NCBI GenBank assembly: GCA_019753175.1
Contig: JAIELK010000015.1
Span: 48,642 to 112,641 of the forward strand
DNA length: 64,000 nucleotides
Source of the DNA: Hyphomonadaceae bacterium
GTDB lineage: Bacteria > Pseudomonadota > Alphaproteobacteria > Caulobacterales > Aquidulcibacteraceae
Direction: 5' to 3'
The position numbers were made by a program, and so were the translations under genes. The first letter of the stretch is position 1; each line of letters opens with the position of its first letter. The notes under the pieces are model-generated. The model was not told where the DNA came from. It saw nothing but the letters and a program-made list of their open reading frames with translations, and did no database searches. This document shows, piece by piece, positions 27,437-36,329 of this stretch.

Positions 27437-28381
27437 TCACAGCCCCGCCTTGCTCAATTCCGCCATCAGCTCCGGCACGGCGGTCTTGTAGTCGGCCACG
27501 AGACCCAAATCGGCGATCTGGAAAATCGGCGCTTCCTCGTCTTTGTTGATGGCGACGATCACTTTGGAGTCCTTCATACCCGCGAGGTGCTGGATGGCGC
27601 CAGAGATGCCGACGGCAACGTAAAGCTCCGGGGCGACGACCTTGCCGGTCTGGCCAACCTGATAGTCGTTCGGAGCATAACCGGCGTCGACCGCCGCGCG
27701 CGAGGCGCCGACCGCGGCGCCGAGCTTGTCGGCCAACGGGTCGAGGACGCGATGGAATTCCTCCGCCGAGCCGAGCGCGCGTCCGCCCGACACCACGCGC
27801 TTGGCGGCGGTGAGTTCAGGTCGATCCGACTTCGCCATCTCTTCTGACACAAAAGCCGACTTGAACGGACCTGCTGGCGCTGCAACGGTTTCGATCGAGG
27901 CGCTTCCGCCTTCGCCCGCCGCTTTGAACGCGGTCGGCTGGACGGTCAGCACCTTCTTGGGCTGTTCGTCCTTCACCGTGACGATGGCGTTGCCGGCATA
28001 GATCGGGCGCACGAACGTGTCCGGGCCTTCCACGCCGATCACGTTCGACTCCTGCATCACATCGAGCTTGGCGGCGACGCGCGGGGCGGCGTTCTTGCCG
28101 GTCGTGGTGGCGGCAAACAGCACGGCGTCGTAACTCGCCATCAGCGGCGCGATCAGCGCCTGCATCGGCTCGGCCATCTGCTTGGCGAGCGTCGCGCCGT
28201 CAGCGTGCAATACTTTACGCACGCCAGCGATTTTGGCGGCGGCCTGCGCAGCGGCGCTCGCATTGGCCCCGGCGACGAGAACGTCGACGTCAGCGCTCAT
28301 CGCCTTGGCGGCGGTGACGACCTTCTGCGTGGCGTCCTTCAGCGACGCGTTGTCATGTTCGGCGACGACCAGGACGGCCAT
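27437..28381 (-). CDS. etfA: Electron transfer flavoprotein subunit alpha
   Basis: 314-residue subunit that holds FAD and takes electrons from acyl-CoA dehydrogenases to ETF:ubiquinone oxidoreductase. The C-terminal FAD domain shows the family patterns [54 protein letters not shown] and [16 protein letters not shown]. The N-terminal half is the ETF-type alpha/beta domain. It starts one base after the etfB stop, so the two form an operon. Confidence 0.96.
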   Translation of the reverse strand: MAVLVVAEHDNASLKDATQKVVTAAKAMSADVDVLVAGANASAAAQAAAKIAGVRKVLHADGATLAKQMAEPMQALIAPLMASYDAVLFAATTTGKNAAPRVAAKLDVMQESNVIGVEGPDTFVRPIYAGNAIVTVKDEQPKKVLTVQPTAFKAAGEGGSASIETVAAPAGPFKSAFVSEEMAKSDRPELTAAKRVVSGGRALGSAEEFHRVLDPLADKLGAAVGASRAAVDAGYAPNDYQVGQTGKVVAPELYVAVGISGAIQHLAGMKDSKVIVAINKDEEAPIFQIADLGLVADYKTAVPELMAELSKAGL

Positions 28382-28382
28382 A

Positions 28383-29147
28383 TCAGATAACTCCCGCTTC
28401 TTTCAGCTTGCCGACAAGTTCGGCGGCGGTTTTGACCTTGGCGCCGCCTTGCCGTTTTGCCGGCTCAGCGGTCTTCAGCACCTTGAGGCGGGGCGTGATG
28501 TCGACACCGAAATCGGCCGGCGTCTTCACGTCGATCGGCTTCTTCTTCGCCTTCATGATGTTCGGCAGTGAGGCATAGCGCGGCTCGTTCAGGCGTAGGT
28601 CAGTCGTCACGATCGCCGGCAGTTCGACATCAAGAGTCTGCAGACCGCCATCAACCTCTCGCGTTACAGTCGCCTTGTCCGCGTGCAGCACGATCTTCGA
28701 CGCGAATGTCGCTTGCGGCCAGTCGAGCAGGGCGGCCAGCATCTGGCCGGTGGCGTTGCTGTCGTCGTCGATCGCCTGCTTACCCAGGATAACGAGGTCC
28801 GGCTCCTCGGCCTCGATGATCGCTTTCAGGATTTTTGCCACCGCCAGCGGCTCGACGTCGCCGTCGGCCTTCACCAGGATACCGCGGTCGGCGCCAATGG
28901 CGAGCGCGTTGCGGATGGTTTCCTGTGCCTGTTCAGGTCCGATTGACACGGCGACCACTTCCGTGGCGGCGCCAGCCGCGTGCCCGCCGCCGCCTTCCTT
29001 CATGCGCACGGCTTCCTCGACTGCGATTTCGCAGAACGGATTGATCGACATCTTCAGATTGGAGAGATCGACGCCCGATCCGTCGGGCTTGACGCGGACC
29101 TTGAGATTGTAATCGAGCACCCGTTTGACCGGGACGAGCACTTTCAT
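28383..29147 (-). CDS. etfB: Electron transfer flavoprotein subunit beta
   Basis: 254-residue AMP-binding partner of EtfA. Family marks are the start [58 protein letters not shown] and the [14 protein letters not shown] strand in [21 protein letters not shown]. The ATG at 29147 is used since it begins the conserved beta strand; the frame is open 18 codons further upstream. It is the first gene of the etfB-etfA unit. Confidence 0.96.
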   Translation of the reverse strand: MKVLVPVKRVLDYNLKVRVKPDGSGVDLSNLKMSINPFCEIAVEEAVRMKEGGGGHAAGAATEVVAVSIGPEQAQETIRNALAIGADRGILVKADGDVEPLAVAKILKAIIEAEEPDLVILGKQAIDDDSNATGQMLAALLDWPQATFASKIVLHADKATVTREVDGGLQTLDVELPAIVTTDLRLNEPRYASLPNIMKAKKKPIDVKTPADFGVDITPRLKVLKTAEPAKRQGGAKVKTAAELVGKLKEAGVI

Positions 29148-29261
29148 CGCTGAAATCCTTGAGATATTTTGTCGTGCACAGAGGCCACAGAGGCGCGCCA
29201 CATAAAGCGCGTAAGATATCGCCCGTCAATGCGACTACCCGACCGACGCAGGAGAGTTTCC

Positions 29262-30671
29262 ATGATAACGCGCAGACCGTTGGTCGGAGCACTAGTTGGG
29301 GGCGCCGGTTGGGCGTTGCCGGGGTTCGCGGGCGCGCAAGCAAACGCCTTTGAAGGGACCTGGGGCGGCGTGTTGAGCGCAGGGTCTCAGCAGCTGCGCT
29401 TGCGGCTGGACATCGGGCCGAACACAACGACGTTGTTCAGCATGGACCAGGGCGGGGCGCCAATCAGTGCGACCGAACGCTGGATCCAGGGCGAACGCAT
29501 TCGCCTGGGCTTTCCAAGCATCAACGGCGCGTACGAGGGTCGGCTTGAAGGCGACCGCATTGTCGGGACGTGGCGCCAAGGCGGGGATCTGCCTTTGGTG
29601 TTCGAACGCGGAGAGCGCTTTCTCGCTCAGACGCCGGAGGCGCCATTGACGGATGAGGGGTTGGAACAGTTGCGCGCTCGCACCGGGGCGCCGGCGCTGG
29701 CTGTTGCTGCCCTGAACACCGGCACGAACGCCTCGTTGGCGTTTGCGCGCGGCCTGCGCGCACACGGCCGCACCGAACGCGTTGGCGCTGGCGACAAGTG
29801 GCACGTTGGTTCCATCACCAAGTCGATGACCGCCACGCTCGTCGCCCAATGCGTCGAATCCGGCGCCGTCAATTGGGACGACACGGTTGGCGATATGCTC
29901 GGAAACGTCGTTGGCGACATCCGCCCGGAGTATCGCGACGCCACGTTCCGCCATCTCTTGAGCCATCGTGCGGGGCTTCAGGCCAATCTGAACGTCCTCG
30001 ACGTTGTGCGGTATGCACGGCAAAGCGCGGACGCTCGCGCCGATCGCATCGCGTATGCGCGCTCGGCGTTGCGCCAGACGCCAGTAGGGCCGAAGGAACA
30101 GACGTTCACCTATTCCAACAATGGCTACGTGATTGCTGGCGCCATGCTCGAAGCGCGTCTCGGCGCGCCTTGGGAGCAGTTGATCACCGAGCGCTTGTTC
30201 GCGCCGCTGAGCATGTCGAGCGCCGGCTTCGGCGCTCCCGGAACCCCCGGCGCGTACGATCAACCTTCCGGGCATGCGCCCAATTTGTTGGGCCGACCAC
30301 AACCGCATCCGCCCGGCGCCGGCGTCACCGATAATCCAGCGGTTCTTGGGCCGGCGGGTCGAGCGCATGCATCCTTGGAGGATATGCTGCGCTATCTGCG
30401 TTGCCATTGTGAGCGCCGGGGTCTGTTGGAACGCGCCGAAAGCTGGTCGATACTTCATACGCCCCCGTTCGGCGGCGACTACGCGATGGGCTGGATTCGC
30501 CGCCCCGACGGTTCCCTCTGGCACAACGGTTCGAACACCCTCTGGTACGCAGAAGTCGCCGTAGACCAGCAGCGCAGGGTCGTCAGCGTGGCGGCGTGCA
30601 ATTATGGCCGTGACAGCATGGCCCGCCCGGTAGGCGAGGCGCTGACGCGGGCCGCAGCAACCGTGGCATGA
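29262..30671 (+). CDS. Exported beta-lactamase-fold serine hydrolase
   Basis: 469-residue class C beta-lactamase/penicillin-binding-like hydrolase (PF00144). A Tat-like leader (TRRPLVGALVGGAGWALPGF) is followed by a small N-terminal beta domain and then the catalytic domain. Active-site motifs are SITK (Ser184-Lys187) and YSN (284-286); a C-terminal HNGSNTLW stands for the KTG-like element. Such proteins act as esterases, peptidases or D-aminopeptidases in the periplasm. The start at 29262 has GGAGAG upstream. It is divergent from etfB. Confidence 0.9.
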   Translation: MITRRPLVGALVGGAGWALPGFAGAQANAFEGTWGGVLSAGSQQLRLRLDIGPNTTTLFSMDQGGAPISATERWIQGERIRLGFPSINGAYEGRLEGDRIVGTWRQGGDLPLVFERGERFLAQTPEAPLTDEGLEQLRARTGAPALAVAALNTGTNASLAFARGLRAHGRTERVGAGDKWHVGSITKSMTATLVAQCVESGAVNWDDTVGDMLGNVVGDIRPEYRDATFRHLLSHRAGLQANLNVLDVVRYARQSADARADRIAYARSALRQTPVGPKEQTFTYSNNGYVIAGAMLEARLGAPWEQLITERLFAPLSMSSAGFGAPGTPGAYDQPSGHAPNLLGRPQPHPPGAGVTDNPAVLGPAGRAHASLEDMLRYLRCHCERRGLLERAESWSILHTPPFGGDYAMGWIRRPDGSLWHNGSNTLWYAEVAVDQQRRVVSVAACNYGRDSMARPVGEALTRAAATVA

Positions 30672-30762
30672 GGCGCGCTAAGTTGTAGCCGTGCGGACGC
30701 ATCCGACGCGCGTTCGCACAGTGGCGCTACCGCGCGAGGTGATGTGCCGCTAGAACCGGCCC

Positions 30763-31587
30763 ATGTTCCCTGTGCGCAGCGCGCTCTTCGTTGACTACGA
30801 CAACTTCAAGGGTCTCCCGAACCTCCCGATCGGCCGCAGCGTGGCCAATTGGGTTGCATGGTTGGAGGACGGCAAATTTGCCGATGGACGCCGCCGCCGC
30901 TTCCTCCGCAAGGCCGCCTATTGGCACCCGACCAACGCCGGTCAACTGAGTGAATTCAGTCTTCTTGGTTTCCAGACCCGCGAGTGCGTGTATGTCGCCG
31001 GACGCAAAGCCAAGACGAGCGCCGTCGATCTCTACCTCGCCATCGATGCAGTGGCATTGGCGTGCGCGCGCAAGCCGCCGCATGAGATCATTATCCTCGC
31101 CTCGGACAGCGACTATTTCCCGATCGTGGAGCTCCTGAACGAGAAGGGGATACGCTCTGTCGTCGTCCGGGCTGAGCGCGATGCCTCGCACAATTACGAG
31201 GGGGTCGCTCAGCACTTGATCACAGAGGCTGATCTCGCCGAGGCCTGCACATACCAGCGCCGTCGACCATGGTGGGCGCGCCTGTTTGCGCGGAGGAAGC
31301 CGGTTCCGACCGCCGCGATTGCTGATCCTGAGATGGTCGCTGACGCGGTGGCGCGGGCAGCGCTGGCAACCCGCGCACCGCTCACTATGCGATCGCTGCT
31401 GCGTGTGCTCAGGGATTTGCCTGGCTTCGCCAAGACTGGTCCGCAGGCGTTCTTCGGCTTCGGCAGCATGAGCAAGCTGCTGCGCGCGATCACCGAGCGG
31501 CGTCCCGATCTCAAGGTGTGGCGCGACAACAACCGGGGCCTCGTCATCCAGGCGAGGCCCCGGAAGCGCGAAGCAATTAGCGGCTGA
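30763..31587 (+). CDS. NYN domain protein with C-terminal winged-helix (LOTUS/OST-HTH-like) domain
   Basis: 274-residue putative ribonuclease. The PIN-like NYN domain (about 1-165) has its acidic residues in LFVDYDNFKG (Asp11, Asp13), KTSAVDLYLAID (Asp89) and ILASDSDYFPI (Asp115, Asp117), so the metal site appears complete. A basic linker RRRPWWARLFARRKP follows, and then a helical C-terminal domain of the LOTUS/OST-HTH kind (LTMRSLLRVLRDLPGF, ending in a GLVI strand) likely to bind RNA. NYN proteins of the LabA type are proposed RNA-processing factors. The end overlaps the convergent YHS gene by 11 bases. Confidence 0.85.
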   Translation: MFPVRSALFVDYDNFKGLPNLPIGRSVANWVAWLEDGKFADGRRRRFLRKAAYWHPTNAGQLSEFSLLGFQTRECVYVAGRKAKTSAVDLYLAIDAVALACARKPPHEIIILASDSDYFPIVELLNEKGIRSVVVRAERDASHNYEGVAQHLITEADLAEACTYQRRRPWWARLFARRKPVPTAAIADPEMVADAVARAALATRAPLTMRSLLRVLRDLPGFAKTGPQAFFGFGSMSKLLRAITERRPDLKVWRDNNRGLVIQARPRKREAISG

Positions 31588-32035
31588 GCACGCCCGGCCA
31601 ATTGGCGTTGGCGTTGCGGATGTGACCGGGTATGTCCTGCTCCCAGCGGCGTTGAATTTCGGTGTTGTAGTTCAAGTACAACTTGCCGTCGACGATGCGC
31701 CAATTGTCGGGATCGGCCGAGGCCGTGTAGCCTTGGCTGACCGCCCAGGCGCAATATCCGCCATACTGGGGCAGGTAACGCGCAGGGTTGGCCTGGAACG
31801 CGGCGAGGTGCTGCGCCGACGCGAAGCGATACTCCACGCCCTGGTGCGTGGTGCGGAACTCTGCCGATCCGCGCGTGGGCGTGCCGTCGGCAAAGTAGGC
31901 GACGACGTCGTAGCCCGAGACGCCGACATTGGAGAACGGGGCGGTGTAGACTGGACGCTCATCGGCGAAGGCAGGCGCGGCGGGGGCGAACGCGGCGAAG
32001 GCAATGGCGAAGGCAGCAAGCAATTTGCGGGACAC
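31577..32035 (-). CDS. Exported YHS domain protein
   Basis: 152-residue periplasmic protein with a signal peptide (LLAAFAIAFAAFAPAAPAFA) and one YHS domain: GVSGYDVVAYFADG, VEYRFASAQHLAAF and YGGYCAWAVSQGY. The Cys in GGYCAW is the position that is selenocysteine in some relatives; here it is a normal Cys codon. YHS domains are associated with metal binding or transport. The GTG start at 32035 is chosen because GGAGGAACCTC lies directly upstream. It is the second gene of the DoxX-like unit and so probably under SigF control. Confidence 0.88.
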   Translation of the reverse strand: MSRKLLAAFAIAFAAFAPAAPAFADERPVYTAPFSNVGVSGYDVVAYFADGTPTRGSAEFRTTHQGVEYRFASAQHLAAFQANPARYLPQYGGYCAWAVSQGYTASADPDNWRIVDGKLYLNYNTEIQRRWEQDIPGHIRNANANWPGVLSR

Positions 32036-32069
32036 GAGGTTCCTCCGAGTTGAAACTGATACGTCGGGT

Positions 32070-32585
32070 TCAAGCCAGCGCGACGGTCGCTGCTTCGCGC
32101 GACCGCGCTTCGGGCACGAGGGCGCGGCGAAGATCGCCGATGAGGCCGAGCAGTTCATTGCGCCGGATGATCATCAGGGTCAGCGTTGTGGCCCACACAA
32201 TGCAGGCGGCGATGAAGAGGCCGCCGCCGTCATTGTTTGGATCGATGCCGAGCGGCGTGAATAGGTGGAAGTTCACCGCGCCGCTCATCACCGCAAAGCC
32301 GATCGCCGCGCCGATGGCGTTGAGGCGGACGTAGCGCGGCATGAGCCCGATCAACAGCAGCGCCGATGCGAACAACTCGGCCGTGCCGATCACGTACTGG
32401 CTGAACAGGCCCGTGTGCGCGAACAAGCCCGGCAGGCCGAGCGTACCGGCCCACCCGTCGAGCCGGCCGAAGATTTCTTGCGTATTGGGGTGATCAGTGA
32501 ACTTGTAGCGCAGGCTGTCGAGAAAAACGATCGCGGCGAAGATCGAAATCGCGGTTGGCGCATGGCGCTTGGCGAGGCTGAGCAT
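32070..32585 (-). CDS. DoxX-like integral membrane protein
   Basis: 171-residue protein with four predicted membrane helices, with conserved loops SLRYKFTDHPNTQEIF, FSQYVIGTAELFASALLL, and GAVNFHLFTPLGID. This resembles DoxX/DUF417-type small membrane proteins, often found next to SigF-NrsF in Caulobacterales. Function is unclear; such proteins are linked to redox or metal stress. It is preceded by a SigF-type promoter (32620-32645) and followed by the YHS gene 34 bases downstream. Confidence 0.75.
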   Translation of the reverse strand: MLSLAKRHAPTAISIFAAIVFLDSLRYKFTDHPNTQEIFGRLDGWAGTLGLPGLFAHTGLFSQYVIGTAELFASALLLIGLMPRYVRLNAIGAAIGFAVMSGAVNFHLFTPLGIDPNNDGGGLFIAACIVWATTLTLMIIRRNELLGLIGDLRRALVPEARSREAATVALA

Positions 32586-32619
32586 GGGGATGTCCTGTCG
32601 TCGTAAACCTGTGAGCTAG

Positions 32620-32645
32620 ATCGCTTGACCGCGATCAGCGGTTAC
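32620..32645 (-). promoter_or_regulatory. SigF-type promoter of the DoxX-like/YHS unit
   Basis: GTAACC (32645-32640), 16 bases, CGAT (32623-32620) on the minus strand, about 35 bases before the start codon. The pattern fits the SigF promoter described for Caulobacter (GTAACC then CG-rich -10), and matches the element in front of sigF in this window. Confidence 0.7.
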
Positions 32646-32739
32646 AGCCGATGCTATGCGCCTTGCCGCTCTTTGGCCGCTGGTATCGGCAAGCAGAACG
32701 TACACAGCTTTCTTGTGCCGGTTGCGTTCGCTGTGGAAG

Positions 32740-33375
32740 TCACCAGCGCAGCAAACGACTTCCCACCAACGCGCCCAGCGCCGCGCAGATCGCAATGGCC
32801 AGCACATACCAAGTGGTGACGAAGGCAATTGAGTCGACCGGGCAGTACATCGAATAGGCCATGGCGCCGACGCCGCCGGAGACCGCGCCGATTGCTGCGC
32901 CAGCGCTGGCGAGCTTTGTTGGCGCGAACGAGCGCATCAGCCACATCAGCAACGCCGCCGCCGGCGCGCCGAGCAGCGGCACCAGCACGAGGCACCACGG
33001 AAAGCCGCCGCCGAGCCATGCGTCCAGCCTTCGCTCCGGCATCTCGCCCATTAGCGCGATGATGGTCGCGAGCGCGCTGACGCCGACGAAGACGAGGAGG
33101 GCGCCGACGCGCCATCCAAGCGGCCGCCCCGGACGCATCAGTCGCATGGCCAAGGGCAGCGCCACCGCCGCCGCAGCAGCCGAGAACATCGCTTTCAGCA
33201 TCACCGGTATTGGCGCCGTCGCCATATCGGGTCGCACGCCAAACGCCAGCAGCAGCAAGAGGAGCGCGGCGGCGAGGCCGAGCGCCAGCATCGCGGCAAG
33301 CCGCTGCACGAAGCGGGGACGCTGGGCAGGCTCCACATTGCGGGCGAGCAGGTCGATCAGGTTCTCGGTTTTCAC
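32740..33375 (-). CDS. nrsF: Membrane anti-sigma factor NrsF
   Basis: 211-residue protein of the NrsF/DUF1109 family with six predicted membrane helices and a short cytoplasmic N terminus (MKTENLIDLLARNVEP). It holds SigF inactive at the membrane. Two conserved cysteines are visible, Cys128 (FPWCLV) and Cys178 (MYCPVD), 50 residues apart, as in the Caulobacter protein where two such cysteines are needed for the heavy-metal response. Its start overlaps the sigF stop (ATGA), so partner and regulator are made together. Confidence 0.9.
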   Translation of the reverse strand: MKTENLIDLLARNVEPAQRPRFVQRLAAMLALGLAAALLLLLLAFGVRPDMATAPIPVMLKAMFSAAAAAVALPLAMRLMRPGRPLGWRVGALLVFVGVSALATIIALMGEMPERRLDAWLGGGFPWCLVLVPLLGAPAAALLMWLMRSFAPTKLASAGAAIGAVSGGVGAMAYSMYCPVDSIAFVTTWYVLAIAICAALGALVGSRLLRW

Positions 33376-33914
33376 GTCGGCTGCTCCTGGCCCATGAGGT
33401 GCATCAGCGTCTTCAGGCCGCGGTGAACGGAGATCTTGATGTCGGATTCCGAAAAGCCGGTTTCGTCGGCGGCTTCGCGCACGCTCTTCTCTTCCAGCTT
33501 CACGAGGCGAATAGCAGTGCGCTGTTTTTCAGGCAGTTTTGACAGAAGAGTCGCGACATCGCGGCGGGCGTCCGACGCGTCGTAATCGGGGTCCACATCG
33601 GCGACATCGACGCCGTCGAGTGAAGCGTGCGCGCGGAGCTTGGAGCGTCGCAGGAAGTCGATCAGGCGGTAGCGCGCGATCGCGTACATCCATGCGGTGA
33701 GAGGGTAATTCGGATCGTAAGTATCCCGGCGCGTATGCAAGGCTACCAGCGTCTCCTGCACCAAGTCCTCCGCGTCCTCTGGCCGCCCGCGCAACCGATT
33801 GCGGAAGAACGCGCGCAGCAGGCCTGCGGCCTCGGTGAGAAACGACCGATGCGCCGCCTCATCGCCGGAAAGGCCCTTGAGCAAGAGGGCGCGGAATGCG
33901 GCTTCGTCAGTCAT
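33372..33914 (-). CDS. sigF: ECF sigma factor SigF
   Basis: 180-residue extracytoplasmic-function sigma factor. Region 2 runs from about 45 (EDAEDLVQETLVALHTRRDTYD, TAWMYAIARYRLIDFLRR) and region 4 from about 125 (LPEKQRTAIRLVKLEEKSVR, GFSESDIKISVHRGLKTL). There is no C-terminal regulatory domain. Paired with NrsF, it resembles Caulobacter SigF, which answers to chromate and cadmium stress. The ATG at 33914 has GGGGAGAG upstream and lies about 20 bases from the -10 of its own SigF-type promoter. Confidence 0.92.
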   Translation of the reverse strand: MTDEAAFRALLLKGLSGDEAAHRSFLTEAAGLLRAFFRNRLRGRPEDAEDLVQETLVALHTRRDTYDPNYPLTAWMYAIARYRLIDFLRRSKLRAHASLDGVDVADVDPDYDASDARRDVATLLSKLPEKQRTAIRLVKLEEKSVREAADETGFSESDIKISVHRGLKTLMHLMGQEQPT

Positions 33915-33933
33915 CTCTCCCCTTGGCGGCGGT

Positions 33934-33959
33934 TACGCAGGGAGGCGCTCGCCAGTTAC
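33934..33959 (-). promoter_or_regulatory. SigF-type promoter of sigF-nrsF
   Basis: GTAACT (33959-33954), 16 bases, CGTA (33937-33934) on the minus strand. It lies just before sigF and resembles the element before the DoxX-like gene, with the same 16-base spacing. The -35 element includes the TAA stop of pheA. Autoregulation is inferred. Confidence 0.65.
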
Positions 33960-34792
33960 AACCGCCGGAACGGATCGGCAGGGTAGGTCCCCAGGACGGT
34001 CACCGACGCAGAGAAAAAGCGCAGCTCTTCCATCGCCCGTTGCAATCCATCGTCTGCGACGTGGCCCTCGACTTCGGCGAAGAACATGGCCGCATGAAAG
34101 CCGCCGCCCTCGATGTAACTCTCGAGCTTGGTCATGTTGACGCCGTTGGTGGCGAAGCCGCCGAGCGCCTTGTAAAGCGCCGCGGGCACGTTGCGCACGC
34201 GGAACACGAAGCTGGTCATGCAGTGCGCCGAGCCGTGCGCGGGCGTCTCCGCCTCGCGCGCGAACACCAGGAAGCGCGTGGTGTTGTGCGGGGCGTCGGC
34301 GATGTCGGCTTGCAGCACCCTAAGGCCGTAGAGCTCCCCCGCCAGCGACGAGGCGAGCGCTCCTACGCGCGGATCGCCAAGCTCCGAAATCTCTCGGGCG
34401 GCCCCGGCGGTGTCGGCGCTGCGCACGGCGATCACGCCCAATTCGCGCAGCAGCTTGCGACATTGGCCGAGCGCTTGCGGGTGAGAGCGCACGTGGGTGA
34501 GGCCGCTTAGCGTTGCTCCGGGAAGGCCAAGCAGTTGGTGGCGGATCGGAACGAAATGCTCGCCAATGATAAAGAGGCCGCTTTCGGGGATCAGGTGATG
34601 GACATCGGCGACGCGCCCGGCGACGGAGTTTTCCACCGGGATCATCGCGTATCGCGCCTGGCCTTCGCTGACCGCAGCAAACGCGTCCTCGAAGCTGGCG
34701 CAGGGCCATGGCTCAAGCGCCGGGTAGGTTTCGCGTGCGGCGATGTGCGAGTTCGCCCCAGGTTCGCCTTGAAATGAAATACGATCCGCCAT
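33956..34792 (-). CDS. pheA: Prephenate dehydratase PheA
   Basis: 278-residue enzyme that converts prephenate to phenylpyruvate in phenylalanine synthesis. The catalytic domain shows the family start RISFQGEPGANSHIAA, MIPVENSVAGRVADVHHLI, and NTTRFLVFAREA (with the conserved TRF). A C-terminal ACT domain (about 195-275) has MTSFVFRVRNVPAALYKAL and the ESYIEGGGFHAAMFF phenylalanine-binding pattern. No chorismate mutase domain is fused. ATG 34792 begins the conserved strand; the frame is open 37 codons further. Its stop lies within the -35 region of the sigF promoter. Confidence 0.94.
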   Translation of the reverse strand: MADRISFQGEPGANSHIAARETYPALEPWPCASFEDAFAAVSEGQARYAMIPVENSVAGRVADVHHLIPESGLFIIGEHFVPIRHQLLGLPGATLSGLTHVRSHPQALGQCRKLLRELGVIAVRSADTAGAAREISELGDPRVGALASSLAGELYGLRVLQADIADAPHNTTRFLVFAREAETPAHGSAHCMTSFVFRVRNVPAALYKALGGFATNGVNMTKLESYIEGGGFHAAMFFAEVEGHVADDGLQRAMEELRFFSASVTVLGTYPADPFRRL

Positions 34793-34838
34793 CGGCGCAG
34801 GGTTAGCGGATGCGCCCACAAAACGGTAGGGGCCAAGC

Positions 34839-35714
34839 TTGATCAAGACGGCGGCGGAGTTGGAACGGGCCATACTGGCGCAGACGCGGCGCGGCCTGCG
34901 CACGCTGCTCGCCGTGCCACGTGCGCGCGCCGGCGGCTTGGCGCGTGTTGAAGAGCTGGAAGTTCCAGCCGCCGCCGGTCCGCTGCCGGCGCGCTATTAC
35001 GAAGCGAAGGACGCCGTCGCGGCGCCGCTGCTGGTGTACTTCCACGGAGGCGGTTTCGTGTGCTGCGACATCGACACCCACGATTCCATCTGTTCCTGGC
35101 TGGCGAAGTCGTCGCAAGGGCGCGTGCTTTCGGTCGGTTATCGCCTCGCGCCAGAGACGCCATTCCCCGGCCAGGTCGAGGACGTGCGCGCGGCGAGCGC
35201 ATGGGCTCTTGCCAATGGCGAGCGCTTCGGCGCTGCTCATGGTCGGATCGCCGTCGGCGGCGACTCCGCCGGCGCCTATCTCGCGGCGACGATGGCGCTC
35301 GAACTCAATCGTACGAAACCCGGCGCGGTGGCGTTACAAGTGTTGCTGTATCCTTTGATCCACGTGCAGGATTCGCTCTGGGCCGAAGAGGAGTTGCGCA
35401 ACTTCCGCTTTCTCGGTCGCGTCGCCTGCATCTACATTGCCAAGTTTCTCGGCGCCGAAGCGCTGCCGTCGCTGCTCGATGTGGATCTCTCAGCTGCGCC
35501 GCCGACGATTGTCGCGGGCGGCGGGCCCATGGATCCAGTGCGCGCCGACGTGCGCGCCTTCGTGCACAAATTGCGCGAGCAGGGCGTTGCGGTAACGGAG
35601 CGCAAGTACCCCGTGCTGATGCACGGCGGATTGAACTTCACGGCGTACTCTAAAACCGCTACGAGCGCGCTTGAAGAAGTCGGGGAGCTGGTGCGACTGC
35701 ACTTCGCAACGTGA
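34839..35714 (+). CDS. Alpha/beta hydrolase (hormone-sensitive lipase family)
   Basis: 291-residue esterase of the HSL group. The oxyanion motif FHGGGF is around residues 68-73, the nucleophile is Ser143 in GGDSAG, the catalytic acid is likely in GGGPMDPVRAD and the His in MHGGLNF. A short N-terminal helical cap precedes the fold. The only start that fits is TTG at 34839, with AGGGG upstream; a stop codon lies four codons further and no ATG exists in the first part. It is divergent from pheA by 46 bases. Confidence 0.85.
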   Translation: MIKTAAELERAILAQTRRGLRTLLAVPRARAGGLARVEELEVPAAAGPLPARYYEAKDAVAAPLLVYFHGGGFVCCDIDTHDSICSWLAKSSQGRVLSVGYRLAPETPFPGQVEDVRAASAWALANGERFGAAHGRIAVGGDSAGAYLAATMALELNRTKPGAVALQVLLYPLIHVQDSLWAEEELRNFRFLGRVACIYIAKFLGAEALPSLLDVDLSAAPPTIVAGGGPMDPVRADVRAFVHKLREQGVAVTERKYPVLMHGGLNFTAYSKTATSALEEVGELVRLHFAT

Positions 35715-35724
35715 AGGGGTAACG

Positions 35725-36285
35725 ATGCGTATGATTTTTGCGGCCGGTGCCATGGCGCTTGCAGCCTGCAGTGCAGAGCAGACACGGGAGAGCGATCTGC
35801 CGGTTGAACCGCGCGTGGCGCTGATCGGCGCGTGCGCCGCCAGCGCGACGTCGACCTGGGGCGAGCTCAGCGTCCGCGCCGAAAGCGGCGGCGACGACTG
35901 CGCTGCGGCGACCGTCCGCATCACCATCAGCAATGGCGCCGACATGCTGATGACCGAGGATTACGAGAGCGCGCAGGTCATGACCTTTGCCGACGCGGTT
36001 TCGCTCGAAGACATGCAGCGCCGCCTTGGCGAGTGGATCACGCCGGCCGGCGCAATGACAGAGAGCGCAAGCGATCTGCCGGCATGGGCGGCGACGGACG
36101 AGCAGCCCATAAGTGGTGAATTTCCGTTCTATGTCGAAGAGGGCGTAGACCGCACCGCGTACGAAGCTGCGCGTACACGCGATGCCCCGCTCTTCTGTTA
36201 TGTTCAAGGCATGGAGAGCCTTGCGTGCCTCGTGTACGAGAACGGCGCCGTCACAAAAATTGGGCTTCAAAGCTTCCCAGGGTAG
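35725..36285 (+). CDS. Putative lipoprotein of unknown function
   Basis: 186-residue protein with a lipoprotein signal (MRMIFAAGAMALAACSAE, lipobox LAAC), so probably tethered in the periplasm. The mature part is acidic, with five cysteines and no motif that I recognise. The ATG at 35725 has AGGGG upstream; the gene follows the esterase stop by 10 bases and may be in its operon. Confidence 0.75.
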   Translation: MRMIFAAGAMALAACSAEQTRESDLPVEPRVALIGACAASATSTWGELSVRAESGGDDCAAATVRITISNGADMLMTEDYESAQVMTFADAVSLEDMQRRLGEWITPAGAMTESASDLPAWAATDEQPISGEFPFYVEEGVDRTAYEAARTRDAPLFCYVQGMESLACLVYENGAVTKIGLQSFPG

Positions 36286-36329
36286 AGCGCGCTCACGCTG
36301 CTCCCCCGCGAGGCGAACCGCATCGACAG

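Noticed and set aside
29187..29206. Short direct repeat CACAGAGG, twice with one base between
   Set aside because: Resembles a commonly scattered CACAGAG sequence; too short here to call a repeat family or a regulatory site.
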